A DNA stretch of 64,000 nt. It comes from Thereva unica (taxonomy: Eukaryota; Arthropoda; Insecta; Diptera; Therevidae). Numbering within the stretch: the first letter of the stretch is position 1; each line of letters starts with the position of its first letter. Positions 47,942-57,610 of the stretch are shown one piece after another. Below the pieces are notes generated by a model, which made no database searches, was not told where the DNA came from, and saw only the letters and a list, made by a program, of their open reading frames with translations. Position numbers and translations under genes: made by a program. The DNA lies in the NCBI GenBank assembly GCA_949987705.1, contig OX465286.1:5929445-5993444 (forward strand), given 5' to 3'.

Positions 47942-48640
47942 TTATAACCTTATGGCCAAGAAACATGTTTTTATAAAGATATAAGGGTGTCTACGAGATG
48001 GCGGTAGGGGTGCCACTATATCCATATGGATATGGTTAAATCGGTTATTTGGAAGATTGAAAGATTCAAATAGAGATTTGGTATGCCGTAAAAGTTTGGA
48101 CTGGGACTTGGAAGTGGGTATATAAGGCCTTGGAATGCCTGTACAAGTTTCACACCACACCTGGTGGGCGATAAACGGTATTGGTGGGAGAACCAGTTTT
48201 ACCCGTGAACCGTTGCTGGGGTGCCCTTGTAGAGATTTCAATTCTGTGTCACCTTGTTGAGCCTGAGCTAGTGTAGGCAGGTCGAAGGTTACCGAGTCGA
48301 CGTTGTCGATTGCTAGTGAGCGTGACAACTAGTCAGCAACAACGTTTTGTTTACCCGGCACATGTCTAATATCAGTGGTAAACTGAGAGATTAGACCCAG
48401 ATGTTTGGTCTGTCTAGGGGATCGTACGGTCTTCGTGTTAAGGGCGCGAACTAGTAGTTTGTGGTCAGTATAGATCAGGAAATTGCTTCCTTCAACGAAA
48501 TAACGGAAGTGTTTGATCGCTGCGTAGATTGCGAGAAGTTCGCGATCGAATGCAGAATACTGTTGGTGACAGCTTTTTGATATAAAAAGCTGGAGGCCAC
48601 CACTCCTAAAAAACTGAGGACGCAGAGGATCGATACGAAC
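47942..48640 (-). pseudogene. Ty3/gypsy pol fragment: RNase H and start of integrase
   Basis: Gypsy pol makes protease, reverse transcriptase, RNase H and integrase for an LTR retrotransposon. On the minus strand, 48560-48330 shows the RNase H region (YSAFDRELLAIYAAIKHFR, FLIYTDHK, ISQFTTDIRHVPGKQNVVAD), including the acidic residues of FDREL and YTDH. The linker to integrase follows at 48328-48230 (SRSLAIDNVDSVTF, then LAQAQQGDTELKSL), and then the start of the integrase core, FNHIHMDIVAPLPPSRRH, with its first catalytic Asp (about 48040-47985). A stop separates the two frames at 48329, and the first strand of RNase H is frameshifted near 48600. The rest of integrase and the 3' LTR are absent; sequence stops at the TAATAAAA block. 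The wording resembles the Mag-type gypsy elements of arthropods. Non-functional. Confidence 0.88.
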
Positions 48641-48850
48641 GAACAGATAACCGACCATTCACATCGCTTATTCGTCAGTGACACCAACAATCGGATCGAC
48701 TTTCTGATTGATTCTGGCTCGGACGTTTCAATTGTTATCGCCAAGGCGACGTTTCCGACCCGCAACGTCTTTACGACCCAGAACGTCTTTCTGCATGCGA
48801 CCAATGGATCACTGATCTCAACTGATAAGTTTTGTAGTAGAGCTATAACA
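48620..48850 (+). pseudogene. Ty3/gypsy aspartic protease fragment, inverted relative to its neighbour
   Basis: On the plus strand the frame from about 48632 to a stop near 48859 reads HRLFVSD, then FLIDSGSDVSIV (an aspartic protease D-S/T-G active site at about 48704-48739), then FLHATNGSLIST, the flap-like second half typical of gypsy proteases. In an intact element the protease lies upstream of RNase H on the same strand. Here it points the other way and begins right where the minus-strand RNase H frame starts. The two pieces therefore come from either an inversion or two insertions. The reverse transcriptase between them is gone. Confidence 0.78.
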
Positions 48851-49069
48851 TTACTGGCCCGAAGTTTAGGTTTATGTCTTTGATCTGATGGTATCCTCGG
48901 GTGTGAATTTCATTCTAGACTGCAACCTATGTTGATATGAGAGTCTGTGTCAGTCAGGATTCTTGTAGGATTGTTGGTATAATAAAAATTTAAGTATAAT
49001 GTATTGAAGGAGCTCGTGTCGTTCTTTTACCTTCACACTATACTATGTTAGTAACTCCAATACTAGCCG

Positions 49070-49200
49070 CAGCAACTGGGAGATCCTGGTCGGAGCTGAG
49101 AGCTGTCGCGCAAAACAGAGTCCGCTGGAGGGCAACTGTTTCCGCCCTATGTCCCATGAGGGATTAAAGGAGCTTAAAGAAGAAGAAGAACTCCAATAGA
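49070..49200 (+). pseudogene. C-terminal tail of an RTE/CR1-type non-LTR element with GAA tail
   Basis: The plus-strand frame 49075-49167 reads TGRSWSELRAVAQNRVRWRA then TVSALCPMRD and stop. The W-x-x-L-x-x-(L/V)A-x-(D/N)R-x-x-W pattern is the conserved end of ORF2 in these elements, and the stop is followed by GAAGAAGAAGAA at about 49181-49192. The element is 5'-truncated; nothing upstream is recognisable. Confidence 0.75.
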
Positions 49201-51030
49201 TATATTGTGAACATTGAGAAATATGTAATCATAACAAAGCTGATTTCAAATTCTGGGTGTGCTGAAGGATTTGAGGAGTTTAGCTGCTGTTTAGATTTTT
49301 GTAAACACCCTTCCCCCAATCGCCTACTTCTTACTACATAAATTTTTTACAATCAGCGTTCATAGTCTATTCATACTCGTATAATCTTCATTTGTGTCTT
49401 GTGTCATAAGGATGACAGGATAAGTGAACTTTGTTTTTTTTCGCTTCCTTCCTTTCTCCTTTTAAATTATTCTCAAAAAAACAAACAAACAATCACGGGA
49501 CACGACCTCTTGTGTCCATCCTCTCTCTCTCTAAAATCTACTCTCTGCCACACTATCCTGTCCTGTGTTATCCAAAAACACTCGTCCCTCGAACCGCCTT
49601 TCCCCCAGCCCCCCCCCCTCCCACTACTCAACCTTTAAGTCATCTTGAACCAGCTCTTTGTCGGCTGTGTTTTGTTCAGCATCTCTCTATACCATATACT
49701 AAATACCTTCCATTACATTTTCTCTCGACGATATAAAATTCCACACCTCATAAAAAAGGGATTTTTACTTAACCTTTTGCGCAACCTTTTTTTCTTGTTT
49801 TTTTTTTCACAAATTTTTTTTTGTGCTGTTGTTGTTTCTTTTTTTTTAAAGGTTTCATATCCATGGGGATAAGTTTATGAGTATAGGATTACATCGGTAA
49901 AAATTTAGAATTTTTGTTAAAGCTATTTTATCCCATCTTTCTTCGATAGTCCCTGATCCCTAAAATATGTCCAGGTCAAAGGGAAAATTGCGTAAACGAA
50001 GGAGGCTTTTTCCCATTTCTGGAAAAACACTACTATCAAGAGGAAAATCTGTTATACTCTTCTCCTCCCAAAAAAAAACCCCGGTGTGCCCTTAGGGAAC
50101 ATCGATACATACAAACATATATATATATATATGTACATTGTATGGCTGGTACAATTTTCGGGGTAGGTGGGGGGGTTGTAGATTTTTATTTAGGCCCTTT
50201 TCGCCCTTTGTTCTTAAGATCCAGCAAAAAAAAATCGAATTGCAAAAGGGCATCTCAGTTATATAAAATTTGCCATTCCCCACCGCTGCCACCAGAAAAA
50301 CGCATACTCCCCCAAGGCCTACCCTTTGAAGTATATATATATATATATTATTATAAGCGATGCCATATGGGGGGTGGGGGGTAGCGTGGGTGTATAGAAT
50401 GTGTGTATATGAATGTTAAATTGAGGGTCCTTTAATAAGGAAGATGGCAAACGATGAAGTGCGGAAGATATCCTTGGATATATATGTACATACATATATC
50501 AAGGGACATAATTATAAGCTGCCTCTAAGATCCTTGCGAATCATTTTCTGCTGTATTAGACTCTTGAATTTTATTTCAAAAGAGAATCTCAAGGATGTAT
50601 ACAATTGTTTTTTTCGGCAATCTTTTGCCTCTTTTGTGTGGTATCATACTATTATTATTATTTTTGTACTATGAGAACATCATTAATGTCGATTATATTT
50701 TGTTATTCATAAAAAAGTCTCAAAGTAAAAAATGTCTTTTTTGATCCTAAGTCGCTTAACGGTATTTTAACACAAATATCTTATAGATTGCTCTCCCACC
50801 TTCTAGCATCGCGCTAATCTTTTCTAGGTTTCCGCTAGAACCGGTATACAGCGGTTTTCCATTCCGAAACCTAGGCTATTATATTCAGAACGATTAACCG
50901 AAAATCTTGAAATATACTGTGGAACAAAAGAATGAATGATTATATGACCACTCCTGTTGTCCTTGTGAGAAAATGGAGTAAATGATTCGCAAAATAATTT
51001 TCTCGTAAAATGTTCCCAATTTACACACAC
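49201..51030. other. Intergenic AT-rich DNA, no gene seen
   Basis: Poly-T tracts, a TA tract at about 50118-50133 and another near 50330-50350, and GGGGTGGGGGG near 50370. Short frames are low-complexity. Confidence 0.5.
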
Positions 51031-51036
51031 AATTCA

Positions 51037-51623
51037 TCAAATAATCGTAGAAGGATATGTCAAACCGTAGAAAGATATATGTATGTACAAAACATACAAG
51101 TCTTTAAGTATAAACGACTTCTGTTTAGAATGGTGCGCTGTAAGAGTAGGTCTCACTTTTCTGATGTATTCTCTCAACTTATCCAAGAAAAAGTTAGGAG
51201 CAGAAAGGGTGTGTCTTCGTTCGGGAAGAATTCGCCTGGAAGACTGGAAGCTCCGTGTCAAAAATGAGTAGAACTGGTGATGCATTGAAGTATGTACGAA
51301 AGCAAAGGAGCGCTGCACATTAAAGTGGCTTTGACAGTCCTATGCCAGTGTGGACTGTGAATAGTATGGTGTTGTGTGTATACATTGTGCGCCAACCATG
51401 CGAGCAAGAGTAGTGAAGAGTATCGGCTCAAATTGAGTATCCTGGTCAGTGGTTATAGTGTGAGAGAGGTACCAAACTGTGTGACCCAATTACCTGAAGA
51501 AGGTAGTAGCAACGTTATCAGCTTCGATGTTGGCTAAAGGCACTGCAACTGGCCAGCGAGAGAAACGGTCAATCATCGTCAGACAATAGCGAAGACCATT
51601 GTCTTTCATGTCATTACGATAAC
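51037..51623 (-). pseudogene. Ty3/gypsy integrase core, decayed
   Basis: On the minus strand from about 51600: YCLTMIDRFSRWPVAVPL (51588-51535), NIEADNVATTFF, then in another frame FGTPLTI-like and a TDQGTQFE-like block with the second catalytic Asp (about 51455-51430), then TTPYHPQS (about 51375). A further frame continues LPGEFF-like and KLREYIRKVRP (about 51240-51130), which is the region after the core in Mag-like gypsy elements. At least three frameshifts break it. It is a second, separate gypsy insertion from that at 48 kb: together they cover different parts of pol, and both start the integrase at a similar place, so they do not join into one copy. Confidence 0.85.
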
Positions 51624-51796
51624 GTCTTATCGGACGCAGAGTCGACGACAGAGTTGACGAGAGTCGACCGAGTTGACGACAGAGTGTGTTTTCGCGATCT
51701 CTACTTCCTCGGCAGTTATGGACATTTTTGCGGTACTCTGTCATCAACTCGGTCGACTCTCGTCAACTCTGTCGTCGACTCTGCGTCCGATAAGAC
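51624..51796. repeat. 62-bp near-perfect inverted repeat with 49-bp loop
   Basis: Arms 51624-51685 and 51735-51796 are reverse complements with a single mismatch. Each arm is itself made of short repeats of GAGTCGACGA or GAGTTGACGA type. Reading either strand outward gives the same peptide (LGRLSSTLSSTLRPIR), a by-product of the symmetry. The left arm touches the minus-strand gypsy integrase and the right arm touches the plus-strand non-LTR endonuclease. Confidence 0.92.
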
Positions 51797-52200
51797 ACTT
51801 CCATAACATAATTGCTGTTGGCGATTTTAATGTTGATCTGCTGAAGGCCAATGAACGAGCGAACACACTCAAATAATTTTTGGGGTCATTGAATCAGCGT
51901 ATTCTAAATCAGATGCCCACATTTTTGAATTTCCATAATCCATCCCTCCTTGATGTTCTCACTGCTACCATCCTCCAATTTAGTGTTACAACATAGCCAA
52001 ATCTCTCCTCCCAGCTTCTTGACCATGATATTCTCTTCCTCTCCCCTCCTTTTACTTTTCCCCTTCCCACCGTGCCTAACTTCTCTTCATACCGGGACTT
52101 CAACAATATCAATTTTGCTCGCCGTTCTCAAAATTACTTCGTCTTTGCCTTGGGCTGATATCTAGGCCCTTTATACAGGAAAGGCCCTTATACTGTCGAC
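51797..52200 (+). pseudogene. Endonuclease fragment of a non-LTR retrotransposon
   Basis: Plus strand, starting at the inverted repeat: IIAVGDFNVDLLKANERANT contains the GDFN motif of apurinic-type endonucleases of non-LTR elements (about 51810-51868). It is followed, across a stop at 51874, by LNQRILNQMPTFLNF and SLLDVLT (the L-D-x-x-x region), then DHDILFLS (the S/D-D-H block, about 52020) and YRDFNNINF (about 52100) just after the endonuclease domain. Frameshifts are needed between blocks. The N-terminal half of the endonuclease is missing and no reverse transcriptase follows. Confidence 0.78.
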
Positions 52201-52226
52201 AATCTATTTTCTTCGTACAGAGTGTA

Positions 52227-52475
52227 ATGTCGAACAGCAGCTCTAGTCGGGAAGCATCCCCCTCCCCTTCACGCACATTACGGTTTAGCAATTCGTTTAT
52301 AAATATAACAACTGGATTGTGGAACTCTCTTCCGCAGTCGGTGCTTCCGAGCTCATATAACATCTCAGAGTTCAAACGAAAGGTTCATCGACATCTACTC
52401 ATGCACCCTCCTAACCTAGCCTATCTCATCTATCCTTCAGATCAAGCTTACTATTTACTATACATTGCATCATGA
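52227..52475 (+). pseudogene. C-terminal tail of a non-LTR ORF2 protein
   Basis: An 82-codon frame with FSNSFINITTGLWNSLPQSV and ISEFKRKVHRHLL ends at 52475. The R-x-x-NSF, x-x-LWNSLP and F-K-x-x-x-x-x-L pattern is the conserved carboxyl end of a group of insect non-LTR reverse transcriptases. It lies about 100 bp after the endonuclease/linker piece in the same orientation, so the likeliest reading is one element whose whole RT domain was deleted. A related tail lies at 63.09 kb. The first Met is only the first available ATG; the remnant may begin earlier. Confidence 0.75.
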
Positions 52476-52646
52476 CTTGTACAACATGACGGATTAGTAG
52501 TAGAAATTGTGACTCCTAAGCTACATCTTACCACAAAAAAAAGAAGAACTGCCACAACCTAGCCGCGATATTCTGTATTCCACCTACTCCCAACCATTAC
52601 TATCGCGAATCTGACATCGGGGCCTCGTGAAACAATTCGCTGGAGT

Positions 52647-52725
52647 GTTATCACAAGTCACAATGCTCTAAGACTCGTTCTTGTCATTGAAAGCTTGATA
52701 TACTTGTGACTTGTGACTATAACAA
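52647..52725. repeat. Imperfect inverted repeat (TCACAAGTCACAA type)
   Basis: GTTAT-CACAAGTCACAA at 52647 is mirrored by TTGTGACTTGTGACTATAAC ending at 52725, around roughly 40 bp. The word CAGTCACAAGTCACAAG also occurs at about 56792. This is possibly the end of, or a relic of, a short non-autonomous element. No target duplication is evident. Confidence 0.5.
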
Positions 52726-54150
52726 TTGTTTTATTATTCACAAGAAAAATCACACATAATAAAAAAAATGAATTTGTATTCTTGTAATGAAGATAAAACA
52801 AAGTCTGGTCGTGAAAACGTAGCCGAACAATCGCTAGAAAATATTGATGCTATAAGGGTTGAGACTCATCACAGAGTCATCAGACTTATGATTTTTAATT
52901 AAATTTATTCGGTGGCTTCATTCTTGCTAGTATAAAAGACACAATCCGCCCCAAGCCCGAGTATCCAGGATGACGGTAGTAGACAGAACCGGATATCTAT
53001 CCTATCCTCAGGCAAACTCATTATATCGGGGGAAATCAATACTCTAACTATACTTTCTCTTATCGAGAATAAAGTGTACTTTCAACTTTTGTAATAGGAT
53101 AGGAGATGAACTCGTCGCTAATATATATATAACAATAATATGATGACAACTAAGAGAGCAGGCAAAATAAATTACTATGTTGAGGACAACAACTAAGCCC
53201 CGATATCCGAGTAAACAGAGAAGAATGCATTTTCTTCCATTATAACTTCTACGAAAATCTGATGAAACTTAATAGTACAGCACAGATAATATAGTTAAAT
53301 TGAGAATGCACTGGCAACGTATAAAGCTAAAAAAAAATGTGCTTTCAGAGTGTTCAAACAAAAGTTCGTCGCTCGAGAGTTCAGAGAACGCATTAAAGTA
53401 AAGGTTTCATGGAAATCATTAACAATCGGGAAAGTCAAAACATCTCAATTTTCTGAATAGTTTGGAGAAGCTAAAACTCCTTAATGCATTCAGGTAGATG
53501 CAAGAACCTTTCACAGGTTCTTGGTAATATTTTGTATAAACAAAAAGAATTTTACTAAAATATCTCCAATTACCCCTTCCTTTTATCAACAAAAAAAGGA
53601 GGGAGGTAATAAACAACAGACAAGACACAAACCAAAAAATTACGCTTGCGCAATATTGTGTAATATGTGGCTTGATAGCTGAATATATAACTATACTATT
53701 GTGATATAGCTAATATCGGAGACAACAAGCTGGATCCCAGATAATATAAGGAGGATGTATGGTGTAAGATGGAAATGACGCTAAGGCTTATATTATCACA
53801 AGAGCCTTAAGCAGTACGAAGTTAAAAAAAAATGATAGAGGAAAAGCCAAAGAAATCAAGCCAGATGATATATGGCAGCTATAATAACTAACCCAAATCC
53901 CGAAGTCGGTAGAGAGGAAAGTGTTATGAATAAGATGGTTATTTTCTTACGCTGGGCTAGAGAGACCCACAAAATTTCGAGATGTAGGAGCTTGTTTGTA
54001 GAGTGCTGATGCTTACTTTCTCCCTTTCTCTCTTGACACTATCAAATGTTTATTTAAAATCAATTAATAGATACATTTGTAGATCCGTATTATACACAGA
54101 GAACATAAAACCAAAATTTACACGGAAAAATCAACAGCTTAACATATGTA
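52726..54150. other. Intergenic AT-rich DNA, no gene seen
   Basis: No protein motif or repeat module recognised. A minus-strand frame at 53419-53628 lacks support. Confidence 0.5.
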
Positions 54151-54159
54151 TGTCTGTTA

Positions 54160-54890
54160 AGTGGAGTTTTATTACCTTTCCCTTATCCTTTTATTACCTC
54201 TGCTAATCATCATGTTTTTTTTAAATAATTTTATTATCTAAATAACGGGTAATAATCATGTTTAAAAAGAACTATGAAACTTTTTATTACCCTTTTATTA
54301 CCCATTTATTAGCTATGGTAACAATCATGTCTTTTTTTTTAAATAATTTAATTATTTGGTTTCTGTACCGTTAAACATTATGTTTTTTTTCAAAATTTTT
54401 AATTATTCTGTTATATTACCCCTTTTTTATTACCTCTCTGTTATTTATGCATCATCATTCATTTTTCGTAATAACTCTATTATATTGTTAAAGTTCCCAT
54501 TTACTATCTTATGGCAAGAAAGACACGTTTTTTTATAAAGAAATTTTATAACACTTTTTTATTACCTTTTTATAACCCTTCTAGTTAAAATCATGGTTTT
54601 TTAATAATTTTATAATTTGATTTAATTAACGGGTAATAATTATGTTTTTTTAAAGAATTTTTATTACCTTTTTATTACTCTTTTATTACGTCTGGTAATA
54701 ACTATGTTTTTTTTTTCTAATAATTTTGTATTATTTGGTTTGGGTAAGGTAATAATCATGTTTTTTTTTTCAATAATTTTTTTTACTTTGTTTTAAATAC
54801 CGTTTTATTTCCTCTGTTATTCATCATATATTGTTGGGTAATAAATTTATTATTACCTCATTTTGTTATATCACATAAAACTCGGGTAAT
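54160..54890 (-). repeat. TAATAAAA-rich dispersed repeat block (reverse, tandem-like)
   Basis: Six or so imperfect modules of about 100-120 bp, each with TTATTACC(CT)TTTTATTACC, an ATCATGTTTTTTT-like word and AAATAATTTAATTATTTGG. The segment TTATTTATGCATCATCATTC ... TTAAAGTTCCCATTTACTA ... TTATGGCAAGAAAGACACG matches 47.89-47.97 kb in the same orientation. Confidence 0.75.
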
Positions 54891-56198
54891 ACTTCTTCTG
54901 AAACCACATATTGGGGTTTTTTGGGAAATAGAAGCAACTTTTGGGCTAACAAAATTAAAAATAAACACTAATCAGTTCTGAATGATCCAAAGAAGGCCTT
55001 ACCACACACACACAAGTCATACATTTAAACTTTGTGATTAGTCTAGTTTCAAATTTTCTATTTTAATCAAAGAAAAGGACAATAGCAAAAACAGCAACAA
55101 ACAACCCAATCATCTCCTATCACACAGCTCGCTTTACTCACCATCATCCATACCAAAAATTATTCTTCATTTATTTCTTCTTCACTGTGTATGTATGTGT
55201 GTGTGTGTTTGTATGTTTTGTTTATTCGGCACTCGATTTGCATGACTAAAGCGTTTCAATTAAAATTCAACATGCATACTCTTAGCCACACAATCCCTAA
55301 AATGAGGACCCTCTTCTGATATTATTCCACATTCTATGGCATCATTTCCAGCCCCGCCGCGTGCGCTTTTACTGAGAAAAACAAAAGGAAAGCGGCTTTT
55401 GATTTGGATCAGTTCAGTTCAGTTTCTCTGATTGATTTTGGGCCTTATTGTTGATCCAATGGCGATTTTTTTGTTCATTCAGTTTTATTCAAAAAAAAAA
55501 AAAAATCAAGATATAAAATAAAATAAATAAAAACGACAAGAAACGAAAATCCTATATCAGACACACGTTATTCTTCTTGCACAGGTGATTTTCCTTATAT
55601 GTATATATATACATATGTGCGTAGACGCACCTATCGTCGTATATTTATATATATACAAGACGTTAAGGAACGCTCCGGTGTGACACAATGCGAATGGGAA
55701 ACAATTAGACTGTTTGAACGTGACTTGCAAGCGCATCATGGAATTTTCTTAACAAAACAATTTGAAGAGAGAAGAGATTGTGTTACTCACCCATAATTCC
55801 GACGAGAACGCCCAACAACATATTGATGCACTCACCTTAGACATTCGGGTTCGTTGTTGTTTTTTTTTTGTTATTTGTAGATTTTCTGCCATCTGGTGGC
55901 GGCTATGGGCTCAAATGCCGGAGGGAACAAAATTTTTACAAGTAGAGTCATGACCACGATTTCTTATTCTTTTGTTGAGAGAGAGAACGAGAACATTTAA
56001 TATTCTGGGCACACACATAACTATATGGGTGTATATCTATATTTCTGTATTTTTTTTTTCTGGAACAGGACCCTACTTATAGCGATGCTCCACTCTACCA
56101 GCGGCCTGATAAAATACCGAAAAGTCGTCATCGCGCGTACGAATGGTACAGGTGTGTTGTTATCTTAACCCCAGGTGGAGCAGAAGAAGGAAACACAC

Positions 56199-56264
<66 letters not shown>

Positions 56265-57000
56265 AAACTGTGGTGTGTTGCTTCTTGTTACATTTTCCAC
56301 CCCCTCCTCTCCCGTTTTTTTTATATATAATCACAGAATTTTGCTTTTGCGGTTTTTGTTTTAAATCTTTACGTGGAATTTCCAAGGTCGTTTTCTATGG
56401 GAATACAAAAAGCGTATCCGTGGGTGTTGAAATGATTTTGAGTGTTTAGAAATTGAAATTCGCTTTGGTTTAAATGGTTAGATAGCACCATTTGATTTCG
56501 AGTATGTAACACATATACACCCCTTTTATTCTCTTCTTTTCTCTTTGATCCCTTAGCTGGCGGTCCGAGCGCTGCTGTCGGTGCGCTTTGAAAAATGCGG
56601 TTTCTTGCCTTGTTTCCTCGGTTTCCCGGTTCTGTTCAAATCAGCAGGTCGACTACCCTCCTCCTTTCACACCCTAGGCTTGGGACCCCTTTTATTACCT
56701 CTGTTATATGTACATGGTAATAATTATATTTTGTTGTTGAGGTACCCATTTTTTATTACCTTTTCATTACCTCCCTCTTAGGAAATTGTGACCAGTCACA
56801 AGTCACAAGCTTTTTATAAACTCATGATTTGTGTCATTGAATTATGGTATTATAAGCAACCCACCTCCGGCTAGCCAACAAGCCCTATATAGGGCCGTTA
56901 CCTACCCAAGACACAAGGTCCACCTTCCTATCCATCATACATATCAAAAGGTCACCTCCGGAATTTGGATTTCGTCGACCTGCGGACTACCGTTTCCAGT
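54891..57000. other. Intergenic AT-rich DNA with TA tract; short TAATAAAA piece
   Basis: Includes the TA microsatellite described separately and a short TTATTACC/TTGTTGAGGTACCC module at 56690-56780 that matches 47.9 kb. A possible minus-strand start exon at about 55791-55821 is discussed in the findings. No gene is confirmed. Confidence 0.45.
56202..56261. repeat. TA dinucleotide microsatellite (about 30 repeats)
   Basis: Uninterrupted TATATA run of about 60 bp. The frames through it on both strands, which give Tyr-Ile repeats, are meaningless. Confidence 0.97.
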
Positions 57001-57251
57001 TCCTTAACCAGAATCTGATTCACTTAAGTAAATTTTGGGGAGGTCCTTCTGTGTCCAATTACTTTGAGGCTGCAGCTCATCCCAAAACCCGTAGTCTGGC
57101 GACGAAAGCATTTGTCAGAGATGTTGAATGGTTGGTTTCCCGTTGGATGGATATACGAAAACTTCGTATAAAAAACTGGAGAGAGTTAGCAAGACGTAGA
57201 GACGACTGGTAAAGAAAACTTCGAGAGGCCCGAGCCCTGCAACCACTGTAA
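57000..57251 (+). pseudogene. Probable C-terminal tail of an RTE/CR1-type non-LTR element
   Basis: The plus-strand frame from about 57120 reads FVRDVEWLVSRWMDIRKLR, then NWRELARRRDDW, an in-frame stop, then RKLREARALQPL and stop at 57249. NWRELA-x-x-RDxW is the same tail motif as at 34.86, 49.07 and 61.08 kb. Upstream residues (from about 57000) are not recognisable. A TAATAAAA block begins about 20 bp after the final stop. Confidence 0.6.
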
Positions 57252-57269
57252 CATCATTTAAAAGGCAGA

Positions 57270-57610
57270 AGAGGTAATAAAAAAAATAGAATTGACATAA
57301 ATCCACATATCAAGCCCGAAAATACGAATTTTAAATTAAAATTAAGTGCAGTTTTTGTATCAACCAGCAGATAGGTAATAAAAAGGTAATAAAAAAATGA
57401 TACAAATCCACAAATCACGAAGTTCTTGTATCAAGAATTTTTTTTATTATCACTAGAGGTAATAAAAATAGGGTAATAAAAAAGGGTAATAAAAAAAATT
57501 AATTATAAGCACAAAAATACGAATTTTAATTTAAAAGAATAAGTCCAATTTTTATATCAAGGCATTTTTCTATTACCACTAGGGTAATAAAAATTATTAC
57601 ACATTACTTT
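57270..57610 (+). repeat. TAATAAAA-rich dispersed repeat block (third module type)
   Basis: Three imperfect units, each with AGGTAATAAAA, ATCCACA(T/A)ATCA, AATACGAATTTTAA and TTTTTGTATCAA or TTCTTGTATCAAG. The same unit occurs in tandem at 60.76-61.08 kb. Confidence 0.8.

Noticed and set aside
55890..55910. CTCF-like core CCATCTGGTGGC
   Set aside because: It differs from the consensus at two core positions; a single occurrence in 37 kb is expected by chance.
56128..56385. Frames rich in Tyr-Ile through the TA tract
   Set aside because: Product of a TA microsatellite read on both strands.
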